Origin: Agaricus subrufescens
Taxonomy: Eukaryota > Basidiomycota > Agaricomycetes > Agaricales > Agaricaceae
DNA length: 64,000 nt
Direction of reading: 5' to 3'
NCBI GenBank assembly: GCA_029945375.1
Contig: CM057062.1
Location: forward strand, 558,001-622,000
Shown: positions 46,601 through 58,032 of the stretch, one piece after another
Layout of the letters: each line of letters opens with the position of its first letter
How positions within the stretch are numbered: the first letter of the stretch is position 1
The notes under the pieces: model-generated
What the model was told of the DNA's origin: nothing
Databases searched by the model: none
What the model saw: only the letters and a program-made list of their open reading frames with translations
Made by a program: the position numbers and the translations under genes

Positions 46601-48752
46601 AGCTTAGAAAAAAGGAGCCTCGTACTGGAGAATTCGAGACCGGCAACAGTGTAGTTCTGTGCGTCACAGGCTTGAACACATTTTTCAACAGTAATAGTCG
46701 GACTATCGGTAATCAAAGTTTGAAGAATACGACCATGTGCATTATCACTAGATAAAAAAAAATAAGAGGAAATATTTCTTTATGATGAGAAAAATGCACT
46801 TACACCCAGCATGCATTATATGCCCATCCCGTCTGCAGACCGTTAAGAACAGGGAAAACAGGAGCTCCAGTATTTCCTCCACCATTACCTCCTCCATTAT
46901 TCGGAGGAAGGTCTGTTCCGGTGTAGTTGTAAAGATTTAACCTAGACGGTCCACCACAAAATTCACTGCTGTTTCCGGCACAAACCATATTACAAGTGCT
47001 ATCGGCGGCTTTAGTGGAAGCTGCATTGACAGCGCTCCCGCAGTCTAATCCCGAGGATCATTATTAGCCTCTTTGACAGATTAACTTGTACACCAAAAAG
47101 GCGAGACTTACAGCATTCACTATATGACATTTAATCAATTTAGGGTGGGGAAATTAAAAAAATATAGCCAAAAATACTTACTCCGCGAATTCCGTTCCTG
47201 CAAACTGCCATCCATTCTTGAAACATGCGGCAGTGCAAGATTCAATTGTAACAGGTCCATTGGTGGCTGTACCGACAGATAAAGTACGGGGTGCGCCATT
47301 GACAGCATCACTGTACCCAAAATGGATTTAAGAAAATAGAGTGGGCGGAATTAGGATTATTTGTTTTACTCACGTCCAACAACCGAGTGAAACCCAGTTT
47401 CCGACACTGGGTACGATGGCTGGTGGGGGAGGTGCTGTACCTCCGCTGAAGAATAAGTTCAATCTACCGCCGGCGCCACATAATTCGAGGGAGTTTCCGG
47501 AACAAGGCATGTTGCAGTCGGAGTCTGTGGTTTTAGCACCTCCATTCTTGATGAAATTATCGCAGTCTGTGATTCAAATGAAAAGATCAGGGTGGTAAAG
47601 GTGAGGGAGGGCGGAAAATTTGGAAAGTTTAAGAGATGTTTAGGGTAGAGGGGGAGAAATTTTAATAATATCAATAAGGATGAGGTTAATCGTACGGATG
47701 AATTAGAAATAAGGGAAGGCGGTGATAGAAGAGATGGAGGAAATTTCAGGCGGGTTTGAAAGGTATTTTTTTAGGAGAAAGTGCACGTAAAAGCGGGTGA
47801 GCATCAGAGAAGAGAAGCGGTTTAGGAGGGGAGGGAGAGCATAAGCAAAAAAAGGCAAGCCCGAGTGAGGTCGTCGCATGTAAAGGTACGATGAGAACAA
47901 GAAAACGGGATATTCAGAGCACCAAAGAGAAAAAAGATACATCCTGATCAGCTTTTCCGGAATTGAGATGGGAAAAATGAAGAGGTACATACAGCATTCG
48001 GCCTGTGTGTTTTGCAACGAAAATAAAGAAAGTTATAGTTAGTCAGATTTTGCCACGATCCAAATTTGAGAAGAGGAGATAAAGCGTGGGGCCAGGGTGA
48101 TGGGTGGCACGGAACAGTGAGACGGATGAACCCTCATTCGATACTAATGATCCCAGGCGAGGGATCAAGGTATACAAAGAAGGAAAGGGAAAAGAGGTAG
48201 ATCCCTGCCCCAAAAGGTTCTTTGAGACTTACACCAAATTCTGTTCCGGCATAGATGAAACCCTTGGAATCGCAAAAGTTGATACAAGTCTCATCGGTCA
48301 TCGAAGTACCGCTAGCTGTGGTGGCGGCATTAAGAGTACGACCAGCACCAACGTTATCACTGTATGAAGGATAAGAGTTAGTTTCGGTTCAATTAGCTCT
48401 AGAAGCGGGGAGGGAAAAAAAGGAAGTGATGTAAAGTACACGGTGAATAGGAAGCACCGGGGAGAAAGAAGCAGCGAGGAAAACACGAGGTTACGAAGTG
48501 TAACGTACATGTAACAGCCAAGTGACGTCCAATTTCCCGGAAGTTTAGTGGGAACGGACTGTCGACGATGGCGGAAAACGTTGTGGCTTATGCGATGGGT
48601 GTGTTGTGCATTAGAAAGTGTCAACTGTATAGTGCAAAGTTGGCGCGGGCATCAGTATGTGTGCATGAAATGGAAGATTGACCGGGAGGAGTAAAACGTA
48701 CAGGAGCGAAAGCGAAGGCTAATACCAACGCTGTTGAAGTCAAGAGACCCAT
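43690..48752 (-). CDS. Copper radical oxidase (glyoxal oxidase type) with four WSC domains
   Basis: Secreted or wall-bound enzyme oxidising small aldehydes or alcohols and making H2O2 for extracellular peroxidases. Start at 48752 with a signal peptide ([16 protein letters not shown]). Four WSC carbohydrate-binding domains follow, recognisable by openings [11 protein letters not shown] (about 48540), GNWVSLGCW (47400), [12 protein letters not shown] (46830) and [10 protein letters not shown] (46270), each with CNMxCxGN-type cysteines. The oxidase domain keeps the radical-copper residues: Cys in [13 protein letters not shown], Tyr in [11 protein letters not shown], Tyr-His in [20 protein letters not shown] and His in [13 protein letters not shown]. 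It ends [20 protein letters not shown]. About 20 short introns. Tandem WSC domains with this oxidase match the CRO3-5 class of white-rot fungi. The gene is divergent from the WOPR regulator. Confidence 0.92.
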
Positions 48753-50450
48753 ATCTTGCAAAAGAGTGTGGGTTGACAAAGAAAAGTTCCTTGTCGCGGG
48801 GAGATTTTATAGGGGTCCGGGAGGGATTAGGGGGGGAAATGAGTGTGTTAGGTTCAAGGATGGTGTCCCACCAACGTGGTCTTCCCCTACTTGGTTCGGA
48901 GCAAAGACCTGACCTGGACCACGGGGAGAAACAAAATAACTTTGTAAGTTAAGTCAAATCTAGTTTGAGTTTGCAGAAGCCCCCAAGAATCGAGCGAGGA
49001 GCCCTTTTAGGAGGTCGCTTACCGTTTCTAGTGGATTGGGAGGGGCGGCTCTCCAGCACCTTATTCTTTCCGGGCTTAGAGGATTATTGGAACAGACTAG
49101 CTGTTTTATCTAGGAGCTGGTGTTCAAAAAGGCACGGTAGTTAATGTAAGAGATTGATCATCAGAAGATTTTGTGCTATGAAAGGCGATATCTCGTTAGC
49201 GTGAGTAGAAAGATGGACAGGTTCACGTTGAGATGGAACTTTGAGGGGAGATAAAGCTGTCAAGAGCGGCTAGATGCAGGATGTCGCGAGCCTGGAGCCT
49301 AGCCGATGTTCGTCCTCATCAGGTACAAAAGTCTGTCGTTCTTGATTATTTTTTTCCTGATGACAGCAGAAGTCGATGGATTGGAAAAAAGGACGACAAG
49401 AAATGCGAGGTTGCCATGTGGAGGGACGCGTGCTGACGTGATCGGTGGCTGTGGGCGCTGCCTTCCGCCTGCCATCGGACCTTGAATCTGTCCAGCAACT
49501 GTCCTGTAACCAGCAGATTGCAGGCTGATCGACACCAGTGATCTCGTATTCGGATCACAGGCCTCTGACCAGGTACATATTCAGATATTCGTGCCGAGTG
49601 TATCGGGAATATCGAGCTCGACAATTCAGACGGAGATTGGACGGAGCCGCTGTCAGGAGAGCGACGTCCAGCCAAGGAGTTTCAGCGCCAGAGGCGGGTC
49701 AAAGTCGGGCCTGGAGAGGTAATCTGTAGACAGTTCTCCCACTTGTGTACTGTGTGCTTGCGTTCTTGTTCCATTCTCATCGGAACCCTTGTACACGGTA
49801 CGCCACCCTGAAGAACATCGAGGAAGCGGTTGTCGGGCATTTTAGAACAATAATAGTAGACGCACAACTGGGTCGGCCAAAGACCCGCACTGAGAGCACT
49901 GAGCACGACAGATTTGTCGCGCACCATATGATCGCCCAGTGTGCGCCGCGCATGCATCACGGGTCGCCGCGCTGATTGCGGGGGCCAGAGATGCTGACAC
50001 ACTCTCCGGCAGAGGAGACGTCGAGCGGGGAAACCCTCGCGCTGCAACAACCTTTGTCCGTCGACGACAAGGCACGAAGATCTGCCGGCGACATATCCGG
50101 AACGCTTAGTCATCGGGACCTGGCTGCAAACTCTAAATTGGCGGAAAGAACTGGCTGCATGGGGCACATGCGGCAGATGTGACGAGGGCCTGGCATGTGC
50201 GGGCACCCTGCGAGCTCGACGCGGCATTTTTCTGCATTTTTCCCGGCGAGCCAAGGACAGAGGAAGCGTGGCCGGACAAACAATGGGCGGAGTTGGCCCA
50301 GCGGGGTCCAAATTGACGGCAAATGGACGCTCAAATTTCTCCTCCGCAAATCTTCCAGCGAGGTGAGCCAACTTTAAGTCGCTCATCAGAAACTTTATTC
50401 ATCTTCGTCTCCTCCTCATCTCGCACGATGACCTCCCGCGCAGCAGGTCC
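48753..50450. promoter_or_regulatory. Divergent promoter, copper radical oxidase / WOPR gene
   Basis: 1.7 kb between start codons. TATAAAA on the minus strand (48805-48811) is about 55 bp upstream of the oxidase ATG. A long 5' region is usual for WOPR regulators. A 234-codon open frame at 49682-50386 (minus) is GC-driven and without family features. Confidence 0.5.
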
Positions 50451-52307
50451 ATGTCCGCAGCCCAGCATGCCAGCCCCCCCACCTGGACGGAACCCCCCTG
50501 GTCCGGCTGGATAGAGACCACCGGCGACGCCCTCCTCATCCTCGAGGCTGCTCGCAGGGGCCTCATTCCCAGAGTCACACGCCGCCTCGTCGACTCGGAG
50601 CGCAAAATGATCACCTCGGGCTCCGTGTTCGTCTTTGACGAGGACGAGAGTGGCATCAAGCGCTGGACCGACGGTTTCTTCTGGAGCCCAAGCAGGATCC
50701 TCGGCAACTTTCTCCTCTATCGCGAAACTGACAAGAAGGGCTCGAACCAGCGCAATGGCAAGGACGTCGAGCCAGTCGAGTTTGACAGCACCAAGGCCGA
50801 CGGAACTCTCAGTCGACCAAAGACGGATCCCGGCCACCCCGGCGTCGACAAGCAGAGAGAGCGCACTCTCGTGGGCAGTCTCACGAATAGCTACAAGTTT
50901 AAGCCCGACGGTCTTATGAAAAAGGTCGCCTACGTCGCCCTATCCTTCATTCAAACTTTTATTAACAGAATATTACAGACCTTTTCATTAACAATCGGGG
51001 GTGTCGCTCAGCATCTCATTTCATACTACAAGATCGAGGACGTCGAAAGCGGCAGATTGCGCCCGCCCTCATCTCTCCCAGAGCTAGCATCGTTGGAAAT
51101 TTCTCCGGAATATCTCGACAAAACACATTTTCGGAATCCCCCGAAGACAGAAATGGGAGGAGATGGAATTCTACGCTACAGAGGCGAGGCAGACGACATC
51201 GATGCCTCTGCCTCTCTGATAGCTGGTCCTCCCTTGACCGGCTTGCCCCTCCTTTCCGGTGGGCGTGAAGTCTCTGACAATGTTAGTGCTAAACGGGCGA
51301 AACGCTATGAGCCTTATGTCGCCACGGTTCAGGCACCTAAACGCCCACGCAAAACCCAAAGCAACAATAATCTGGCTGAGAGCCAACAATCGCAATCTCT
51401 TTCAGACGAACCGGACGGCATGTCTACGCCGATAACTAGCCCTGCCAGTCCACAGCCTCCGTCGCAACAGTCCCAGACCTCTCAGGTTTATACTGAGCCC
51501 ACCACACCTGCTACTTCTACAGGTGTAGCTTCCACACCGGTCGCATCATACCCTTCGTTTGGTGTTCCACCGTATTACGGATATATGCAACCCCCGCACG
51601 TACCTATCTACTCGCATCAAGCGCCTTATGCTACCGTGTCTCCACCACAGGGGATGCCTCCACCTTCAGCCCACCACAGCCAGTATACTTATGCTGCTTA
51701 TCCCCCACCTGTACCGAACACCCACCAACCGTCACCGCAGGCGCCGGTACAAGCTTCGCCGCCGCCAGTGCCGGGTAATGCGTCAATGTCGCCTTCGGAT
51801 CCCAACCACCACGCCATCGTTTCTCCTTCGGCGCTACCCCAATCTCAACCAATTCAACCTGCTCAAATTCCAACAGGTTACTATCATCCTCCACCACCTA
51901 CATACTTTGCACCTCACGGACCTCCGACTGGGCCTCATCCACAAATGTATTCGGCTTATCCTCCGCCGCCGCCGCACGTGCCCCCACCACCTTCGGGAGC
52001 GGTTTGGGGACCGCCGCCTGGTCATCATACTGTGCCACATCCTTATGGAGCATATCCTCCGCCCCCGCCTCCACCGCAGCAATATTCATACAGTATGTAT
52101 CCTGCGCCTCCTCCGCAACAAGGATATCAACCACAACCTCAACCTCAACAACAGCCGCAGCAACATCAGTACTATCAGCCCCAGATGCAACCACAGGGGT
52201 ATGGACAGGTGCCGAGACCTGAGGAAGTGCAACAAGAAATGGGCAAGCCAAGTGAACATGTCGCTAAGGAAGGCGGTGGCGGCGAAGAAACGGTAAATGG
52301 GGAGTGA
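50451..52307 (+). CDS. WOPR-domain (Gti1/Pac2) transcription factor
   Basis: DNA-binding regulator of the Gti1/Pac2/Wor1 family, which controls morphological or developmental switches in fungi. The first WOPR half reads WTEPPWSGWIETTGDALLIL, EAARRGLIPRVTRRL and RWTDGFFWSPSRILGNFLLY. The second half reads NSYKFKPDGLMKK then TFSLTIGGVAQHLISYYKIE. Between the halves the sequence 50925-50978 is best read as a 54 nt intron (GTCGCC...TTACAG). It is a multiple of three with no stop, so the frame also reads through it. The C-terminal 350 residues are rich in Pro, Gln, Tyr and Ser, as in family activators. A nuclear-localisation-like AKRAKRYEPYV and PKRPRK follow the DNA-binding part. About 600 residues. 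A decayed copy lies at 59740-60720. Confidence 0.92.
   Translation: MSAAQHASPPTWTEPPWSGWIETTGDALLILEAARRGLIPRVTRRLVDSERKMITSGSVFVFDEDESGIKRWTDGFFWSPSRILGNFLLYRETDKKGSNQRNGKDVEPVEFDSTKADGTLSRPKTDPGHPGVDKQRERTLVGSLTNSYKFKPDGLMKKVAYVALSFIQTFINRILQTFSLTIGGVAQHLISYYKIEDVESGRLRPPSSLPELASLEISPEYLDKTHFRNPPKTEMGGDGILRYRGEADDIDASASLIAGPPLTGLPLLSGGREVSDNVSAKRAKRYEPYVATVQAPKRPRKTQSNNNLAESQQSQSLSDEPDGMSTPITSPASPQPPSQQSQTSQVYTEPTTPATSTGVASTPVASYPSFGVPPYYGYMQPPHVPIYSHQAPYATVSPPQGMPPPSAHHSQYTYAAYPPPVPNTHQPSPQAPVQASPPPVPGNASMSPSDPNHHAIVSPSALPQSQPIQPAQIPTGYYHPPPPTYFAPHGPPTGPHPQMYSAYPPPPPHVPPPPSGAVWGPPPGHHTVPHPYGAYPPPPPPPQQYSYSMYPAPPPQQGYQPQPQPQQQPQQHQYYQPQMQPQGYGQVPRPEEVQQEMGKPSEHVAKEGGGGEETVNGE
50925..50978 (+). 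other. Frame-preserving intron in the WOPR gene
   Basis: GT..AG intron of 54 nt with no in-frame stop, placed where family members run directly from MKK into the second WOPR half. If retained it would insert 18 hydrophobic residues into the DNA-binding domain. Confidence 0.75.
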
Positions 52308-53728
52308 AGAACCCAAGTAAAGTTTTGCGGTCCTGATCGTATTTTTTCGTTCGTCTGGGTTTCATATTTGTGTTTGTATTTTTCTTCTGGATTTCCGATT
52401 ATCACGTTATCGCGTCTTTGGCGTTCAAATTTCTTTGCTGTTATATTCCTCAAAATGATTGAATACGCGTGTCTTAATTCATACCGCGTGGCTGTTCGTT
52501 CTCTTTAATCCTCTTTGGCTCTCATATGTTCACTTAACGATACATTCATCGCTTTTTTTCTCTGCTCCGCTGTTATAATAACTGTATGCTTGTGTTCTCT
52601 CTCTCTCGGGCTCTGCACTTCGTTCTTAGCGCTCGTCTTTCATTTGTTTTTTGTTTAAAACTGGGATAATCTGCTTCATACTTGGTAGCTGCTTTCGTTC
52701 TAACTGTCTGCAAATATTGCTGTTTTTTTTTTTCGTTTCTTTCTCGCTGATATTGTTCCTTCCTTGGCTTTAAATAAGGGAGTAGCATGTGTATATTATC
52801 ATTGGTAGTCTGTCTTGTCCGTTCGGCTCTTTCTTTCGGGGTATTTATATTTGGAATTTCGTACTTTTTTGTGGTGCTTTTTTCTCAGTTTCGTTTTGTA
52901 AGTAGTCTATCTTCGTTTTCGTTTTCGCTTTTTGTTATGGGGAGTAATTGGTACCTGGTGGTGGTGGTTCGTGTATTTTGTTTTTTTGTTCGTTCGTTCG
53001 TTTTGTAGGGTTGTGTGTTCATCTTTTTGTGATCATGAATTAGTAACGACTTTAATGATCTTCGTTTTTTTTCGTAGTTGGTTTTTTTGTTTCATTTGGC
53101 TTGAGTTGGTGAATATATATGAATTGCGTTGTCCGTTTTGGTAGGAGGTTCGTGTTCTAATGAAGGGAATTTCGTGAATTTGAAAGTGTGGAGGATGAAT
53201 GAAGCGTAAGGGAGTTACTTTCTTATTGTCATGTATTCGATGTTCGAGGATGAGATAGGACACTCGAATATGTGAGTGCCATGATCCAAGGTTGGTTGGT
53301 GATAGTTATTGGGGGTGACTAGGATATATTGTATCGTCAAAATACATGTATCACCCGAGGAAACATATTTAGTCAAAGGGATCCAGGTGGTAAGATCAGG
53401 GTAGGAACGCAGTCGGGTCGCCCTCGGTGTATGCCTGTCCATTCTCACCCCGTGCAGTGGCTCTTTGGTATCTAAGATATAGTCTGATAGGGCTCGGGCG
53501 GGCTGTAAAATGGAAGTGTAATTGTGAAGATGGTTAGAAATGTACAAGGTAATGGTTGTAGTTGTAAGAGAGGAGGCGATGGACCCAACGTAAAGTCCAT
53601 TGTTAGATACAGCTACCGAAACGGGACATACTGTCTTAGGCACGAGAAGATGATCCGTGCCTTGTATTTAGAATCTAAAAATAAAAACTGACTCGTGAAC
53701 TACGCGCTGCTTCGCATGACACGCGTTT
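52308..53728. other. T-rich 3' UTR and flank of the WOPR gene
   Basis: Plus strand T-rich to about 53160, fitting a long 3' UTR. The segment about 52980-53260 is homologous to 60700-60920 beside the WOPR pseudogene. A 142-codon minus-strand frame (53215-53643) has no recognisable family and is not conserved as a frame in the duplicate. Confidence 0.5.
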
Positions 53729-54790
53729 TCAATTTAAGTTAAAAAAAAAAACGGAAACCGCTATTGTGATGCTTCTAGCCTCAAAGTCCGATGATACAGC
53801 AAAACGAGATCGGCTGTGCAAAACTACGAAACCATGGACAACACCCATTGAGCGCCGTGCTTGTGTCCCGAGAGTAGGATAACCCTCTCCCCACCGAATT
53901 CCTACTGTTCGTCCCATCTCTGCCACATACCTATCTGAGGCCTTGTCAGGCCGACCGAAGATCAACCAGATGAAAGGAAGATTTCCGGCACTTTCGAGAA
54001 TTACGCGAAGAATTTTCAGACGAATCTGAAGCTTCATGTATTCTTCAAGTCCATTAATCACAATCACCCTCCGTTGCCCGAAATCATGTCCCTTGGTCAA
54101 GAGCTCGCCAAATGGCCCAGCGATCAACTTCTGGAATTGATCCTTCAAATTCATGTGAAGGATAGAGGGATCGTCTCGTAGTTCCTTCTCCAGCAGCTTT
54201 GCGTACGCGGGAAATTTACGGGATAGTTGGTAGGCGAGGGTAGGGAAAAAGCGAATATGATCATTGGTTTGGAGTAGTTGAGAGACGAAGAAACTCGCGC
54301 ATAAGTTATCTCCCAGTCTCTTTGCGCAGAGATGCCCCAAATTTGACCTTGGCCCGCTGAAAATTAAAGCGCGAAGCATTAGTTCTTCGGTGATCAAGAC
54401 TTCCAACTCCTCGACCAGACGTCCGTGCTGTGTAGCAGGCAAAGGCGGGTCCAGATCCTCTTGAGCAGCAGAGTTGTAGGCGGCGTCGAATAGTGTCGCC
54501 TCGATTAACAATCTCCGGGCTTCGTCATCGTCAGCACCCAGCCATGAACCACATGCTGAACAACATGATTCACCGATATTTGGACCGGTGTGCCGATGGT
54601 TGACCTCCACAAATGAAGGATTGTTGAGGACAAAATTGCTTGAGTTTGCGAAGAGTGACTCGGACATGGGGAATGGCTCCAGGAAAATGAATATACGAGG
54701 TTTAGCGTTGTGGAGGGTGTTTGACAAGCCGTTTGACGAGAAAGATTGGTGATAAATTCCTGAGGTGTTCAGAGTCACGACTGCTATCAA
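53729..54790 (-). CDS. NACHT-like protein, copy A (intact, no Walker A lysine)
   Basis: Open frame of 353 codons; an upstream exon ending near 54837 (…IFLHSPS, donor GTAAGTGAGC) probably joins at AVVTLNTSG. The core follows the pattern of basidiomycete NACHT-type STAND NTPases. ALIFSGPRSNLGHLCAKRLG stands where the P-loop G-P-x-G-x-G-K-S should be. CASFFVSQLLQTN is the sensor-like strand, RFFPTLAYQLSRKFPAY and LRDDPSILHMNLKDQFQKL match the family helices. RRVIVINGLEEYMKLQIRLK takes the place of Walker B, with Asn for the first Asp. PFIWLIFGRPDKASDR follows. The GKS lysine is missing, so ATP binding is doubtful. No C-terminal repeat domain is present (ends SVFFFNLN). NACHT ancestry is inferred from pattern; function unknown. 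Confidence 0.68.
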   Translation of the reverse strand: MIAVVTLNTSGIYHQSFSSNGLSNTLHNAKPRIFIFLEPFPMSESLFANSSNFVLNNPSFVEVNHRHTGPNIGESCCSACGSWLGADDDEARRLLIEATLFDAAYNSAAQEDLDPPLPATQHGRLVEELEVLITEELMLRALIFSGPRSNLGHLCAKRLGDNLCASFFVSQLLQTNDHIRFFPTLAYQLSRKFPAYAKLLEKELRDDPSILHMNLKDQFQKLIAGPFGELLTKGHDFGQRRVIVINGLEEYMKLQIRLKILRVILESAGNLPFIWLIFGRPDKASDRYVAEMGRTVGIRWGEGYPTLGTQARRSMGVVHGFVVLHSRSRFAVSSDFEARSITIAVSVFFFNLN

Positions 54791-55286
54791 ATGTCAGCCA
54801 ACTGTCGGCCTATAAAACGATGGATGCTCACTTACCAGAAGGACTATGAAGGAAGATTCTAGGCACGAAGGGGGGGGTAACAAAGAACGCAGCAAGTAGA
54901 ACTCGAGAGTGCTGTGGTACACGAGGCAGGGTGCTGTTATGGTGGCTGTGGGCATGCCTCACCTATTGACACACGCAGCAGGATTTAGACGTCAGTGATT
55001 AAGACGTCAATACTGATTGTTCTCCTGCTGTGCACGGGCACACTTATCGTTTTAAGGTTTATTTAGACACTCCGGACAAAGTTTCATAATAAACTAATGG
55101 AGACTCAAGAAAAATACGGCTCGGAAAGAATTAAGAAAGAACTAAGCTATGTGTCAGGAAATCAGGGACCTTCCCCAGTGACCCCTACCAGCTGCTGGTA
55201 TAATAACATAGACAAAGTATTATGACACTCGGACGCCAAAGGAAAGTTGGAAGTTATTACCATGATAATTATGGTTTGAGACGGCA

Positions 55287-56060
55287 ATGAAGGATCAGCT
55301 GTGCAAAAGTAAGAAACAATGGATACTCCCCTTTAGTAGAGTACACTCTCGTCTGGAGAGTAGAGTAACCCTCTCCCCGATGTATTCCCGCCTTTGGTCT
55401 CGTCTTTTCCACCCGCCTGCCCAAGGCTTTGCCAGTTCGACAAAGATCAGCCAGAAAGAAGGAAGTTCTCCGGCAGTGCTGGAAATTCTCTGGGGGATAT
55501 CCAGACGAGTCTGAACCCCTGCATATTCCTGAAGGCCATCAAATACGATCACCCTGTGCCCCAAAAACGGGTCCCTGTGTCCCCAGTGACTCGTGAAAAG
55601 CATCAGCAATCGGCTTCTTGAACTGAGCCTCTAACGTCTTCTGAAGTATAGAGGGACCATCTCGCAATGTCCTCCTCGAAAGGCTGGAATATGCGGGGTG
55701 CTTGAGAGGGGATTGATAGGCCATGGTAGGGAAAACGCGAACGTCATCATTGGTTTGGGATAGCTGAGAGACGAATAAACTTGCGCATAAGGAACCCCAG
55801 CCCTTTTGCAGCGTTGCACGGAGATGAGCCAGATTTGATATTGGACCGCTGAGAACTAGGGCATAGGGCAAAGATGCACCTCCATAAATCAGGGCTAAAC
55901 ATAATCTTAAGGACGAAGAGGAAGCGAAACCACGAGTACTGCAAGCAGGATAAGAGCATATAGAGTACATGAGGCGAATTGCAGTTGAACGTGGCTGTGC
56001 AGTGGGCGCATATGAAAGAAGGCTTACGTGCATTGTTCGCCGACCACCAGTCACTGGTCG
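55287..56060 (-). pseudogene. NACHT-like gene, copy B (broken)
   Basis: Second member of the array. The frame 56054-55539 has a signal-like start region fused directly to SLPYALVLSGPISNLAHLRA, then CASLFVSQLSQTNDDVRVFP. The rest (HRVIVFDGLQEYAGVQTRLD, ELPSFWLIF) is in another frame, 55609-55295, so a frameshift lies near 55560. Compared with copy B' (58321-59340) about 0.3-0.5 kb is missing between the N-terminal exon and the core. Non-functional by inspection. Confidence 0.65.
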
Positions 56061-56504
56061 CTACTTGGCTTTGTGAGTAAGGGTATCTGTGCGAAAAAGG
56101 TAATGAGACCTTGCATCCGACGGTCAGTTATGAGACTCACAAAACCATGTGAGTGGTCGAAATTGCCATGGTGCTCAGCCCAAATAGATCGCTGATACGA
56201 TAAATGATCCCGATTGAATGGCTCACGTCATGTGATATTTTAAGAACTGGCCGCGGCCGCTGCAGTGGGTTAGCGATGCTCAGGGGACTGGCATCAGAGA
56301 AATCTGAGAATACAACTGTCGTCGCCTCCTCGACGACAGGTGTCCGGAGTCCTTGTAGGGTCCTCACCACTTTTGGTCAACGCACGTGTGAATATATTAC
56401 ATGAACTTATCCATCGATCAATTTATCTATGCCCAGAGTACATGAGGCTGTAGCTACCCTGAACAAGGTACTAATTAGACTGTTGGAAGCCAGTCAATCA
56501 AGGT

Positions 56505-57470
56505 CTAAAAAAAAAAAAGGGTGATCGCTATTGTGACGCTTTTAGCTTGAAAGTCTGATGACGTGATGAAACAAGATCCGCTGTGCAAAAGTACGAGACA
56601 ATGGACAGTGCCCATTGTGCGCCATGCCCGTGTCTCGAGAGCAGAATAACCCTCTCCCCACCACAGTTCTACTGTTGGTCCCACCTCTGCCACATACTTA
56701 TCTGAGGCCTTGTCAGGCTGACCAAAGATCAACCAGATGAAAGGAAGTTCTTCGGCACCTTCTAGAATTGCGTGAAGAATTTTCAAACGAGTCTGAACAT
56801 TCGCATATTCTTCAAGACCATTAATCACGATCACTCTCCGTTGCCCGAAATCCTGTCCCTCGCTCAAGAGCTGACGAAACGGCTGAGCGATCAACTTCTG
56901 GAATTGATCCCTCAAATTCGTGTGAAGGATAGAAGGATGGTATCGCAGCTCCTTCTCCAACAGCACTGCGTATGCAGGAAATTGTTCGGATAGTTGGCAG
57001 GCGAGGGTAGGGAAAAAGCGAATATAATTGTCGGTTTGGAGTACTTGAGAGACGAAGAAACTCGCGCATAAGTTATCTTCCAGTCTCTTTGCGCAGAGAT
57101 GTCCCAAATTTGACCTTGGACCACTGAAAACTAAAGCACGGAGCGATAGTTCTCCCCCAGTGATCAAGTCTTCCAATGCTTCGATCAGACGCCTGTGCTG
57201 CGTAGCAGGTAAAGGCGGATCCATATCCTCTTGAGCAGCAGAGTTATAAGCTGCGTCGAATAGTGTCGCCTTGTTTAACAATCTCCGGGCTTCGTCATTG
57301 TCAGAATCCAGCCATGAACCACATGCTGAATAACCTGATTCACCAATGTTTGGATCGGCCACCCGATATGTGTTCTCCACAAATAAAGAGTCGTGAATGT
57401 TAACGTTGCTTGAATTGTTGAGGATCTCCATGAGGGATGTCTTCAAGAAAACGGTTCGAACAAGGTCCAC
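56505..57470 (-). CDS. NACHT-like protein, copy A' (intact, no Walker A lysine)
   Basis: Open frame of 321 codons, close paralogue of copy A. Both share PNIGES-YSACGSWL-type N-terminal sequence, ATLFDAAYNSAAQED, VFSGPRSNLGHLCAKRLEDN, LCASFFVSQVLQTDNYIRFF, RVIVINGLEEYANVQTRLKI and LPFIWLIFGQPDKASDKY. As in copy A the Walker A Lys-Ser is replaced (Leu-Gly-His) and Walker B has Asn. The protein stops soon after the core (AITLFFF). The first exon is probably upstream of 57470 as in copies A and B'; I could not fix it. Two paralogues keeping a full frame while two others are broken suggests this form is retained, but protein expression is not shown. Confidence 0.68.
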   Translation of the reverse strand: MDLVRTVFLKTSLMEILNNSSNVNIHDSLFVENTYRVADPNIGESGYSACGSWLDSDNDEARRLLNKATLFDAAYNSAAQEDMDPPLPATQHRRLIEALEDLITGGELSLRALVFSGPRSNLGHLCAKRLEDNLCASFFVSQVLQTDNYIRFFPTLACQLSEQFPAYAVLLEKELRYHPSILHTNLRDQFQKLIAQPFRQLLSEGQDFGQRRVIVINGLEEYANVQTRLKILHAILEGAEELPFIWLIFGQPDKASDKYVAEVGPTVELWWGEGYSALETRAWRTMGTVHCLVLLHSGSCFITSSDFQAKSVTIAITLFFF

Positions 57471-57819
57471 AGGACGGAGTGTGCTGGATGAATTTCACGA
57501 AAAGGAAAATTGGGGAGAAAATTGGTAGGTGCCTAGGTTTACGACGACTATTGAAAGTTAGTAAATGGTTGTTCTGTGAGTCGAGAGATATTCACTTGCC
57601 GGGAGCACGGGTAGACGAGGTGGGGCAAAGGAGGGAAGTGTGCAAAGAGGGTGCGACTCGTACGATGCTGTGTGCTGCGGAAACGTGGCACCATTGAGGT
57701 GCTGTAATGCCCTGGTAGAGGTGCTGTTGAATGGCTATACTGCGGAGTTTACCACAATGCCTCGTCGTTTATTTTGGACATTTAGCAGTATTCCATTCGG
57801 TCAAGTAACCGTTATTACT

Positions 57820-58032
57820 CTAAGCATCATGGTAGGGCCAACAGGCATGAGAGTCACCGCCGCCAGCTTGTTCAAATATTATTAAAGAAAGTTACAGATG
57901 TATAAGCTGTAATATAGTTATTTCGACGCTACAGACAATGTTTCATAACAGGTCAGTGACAATTCGAACTTAGAAAAATTTGACTACAGTTTCTTTCCTG
58001 GTAGGCCCTAAGTAGTTCCCGTTTTAAATAAA
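57820..58032. other. Short AT-rich spacer
   Basis: Sits between the copy A' upstream flank and the 88 bp tandem repeat. Nothing seen in it. Confidence 0.4.

Noticed and set aside
49682..50386. 234-codon minus-strand open frame upstream of the WOPR gene
   Set aside because: No domain or motif; rich in Arg, Pro and Cys as expected of a random frame in GC-rich promoter DNA; lies between two divergent start sites.
51559..52296. 245-codon plus-strand frame inside the WOPR gene
   Set aside because: Shadow of the Pro/Gln-rich coding region in another frame; His/Leu/Arg-rich artefact.
53215..53643. 142-codon minus-strand open frame after the WOPR gene
   Set aside because: It lies in the WOPR 3' flank. 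The homologous flank beside the WOPR pseudogene does not keep the frame, and no family is recognised.
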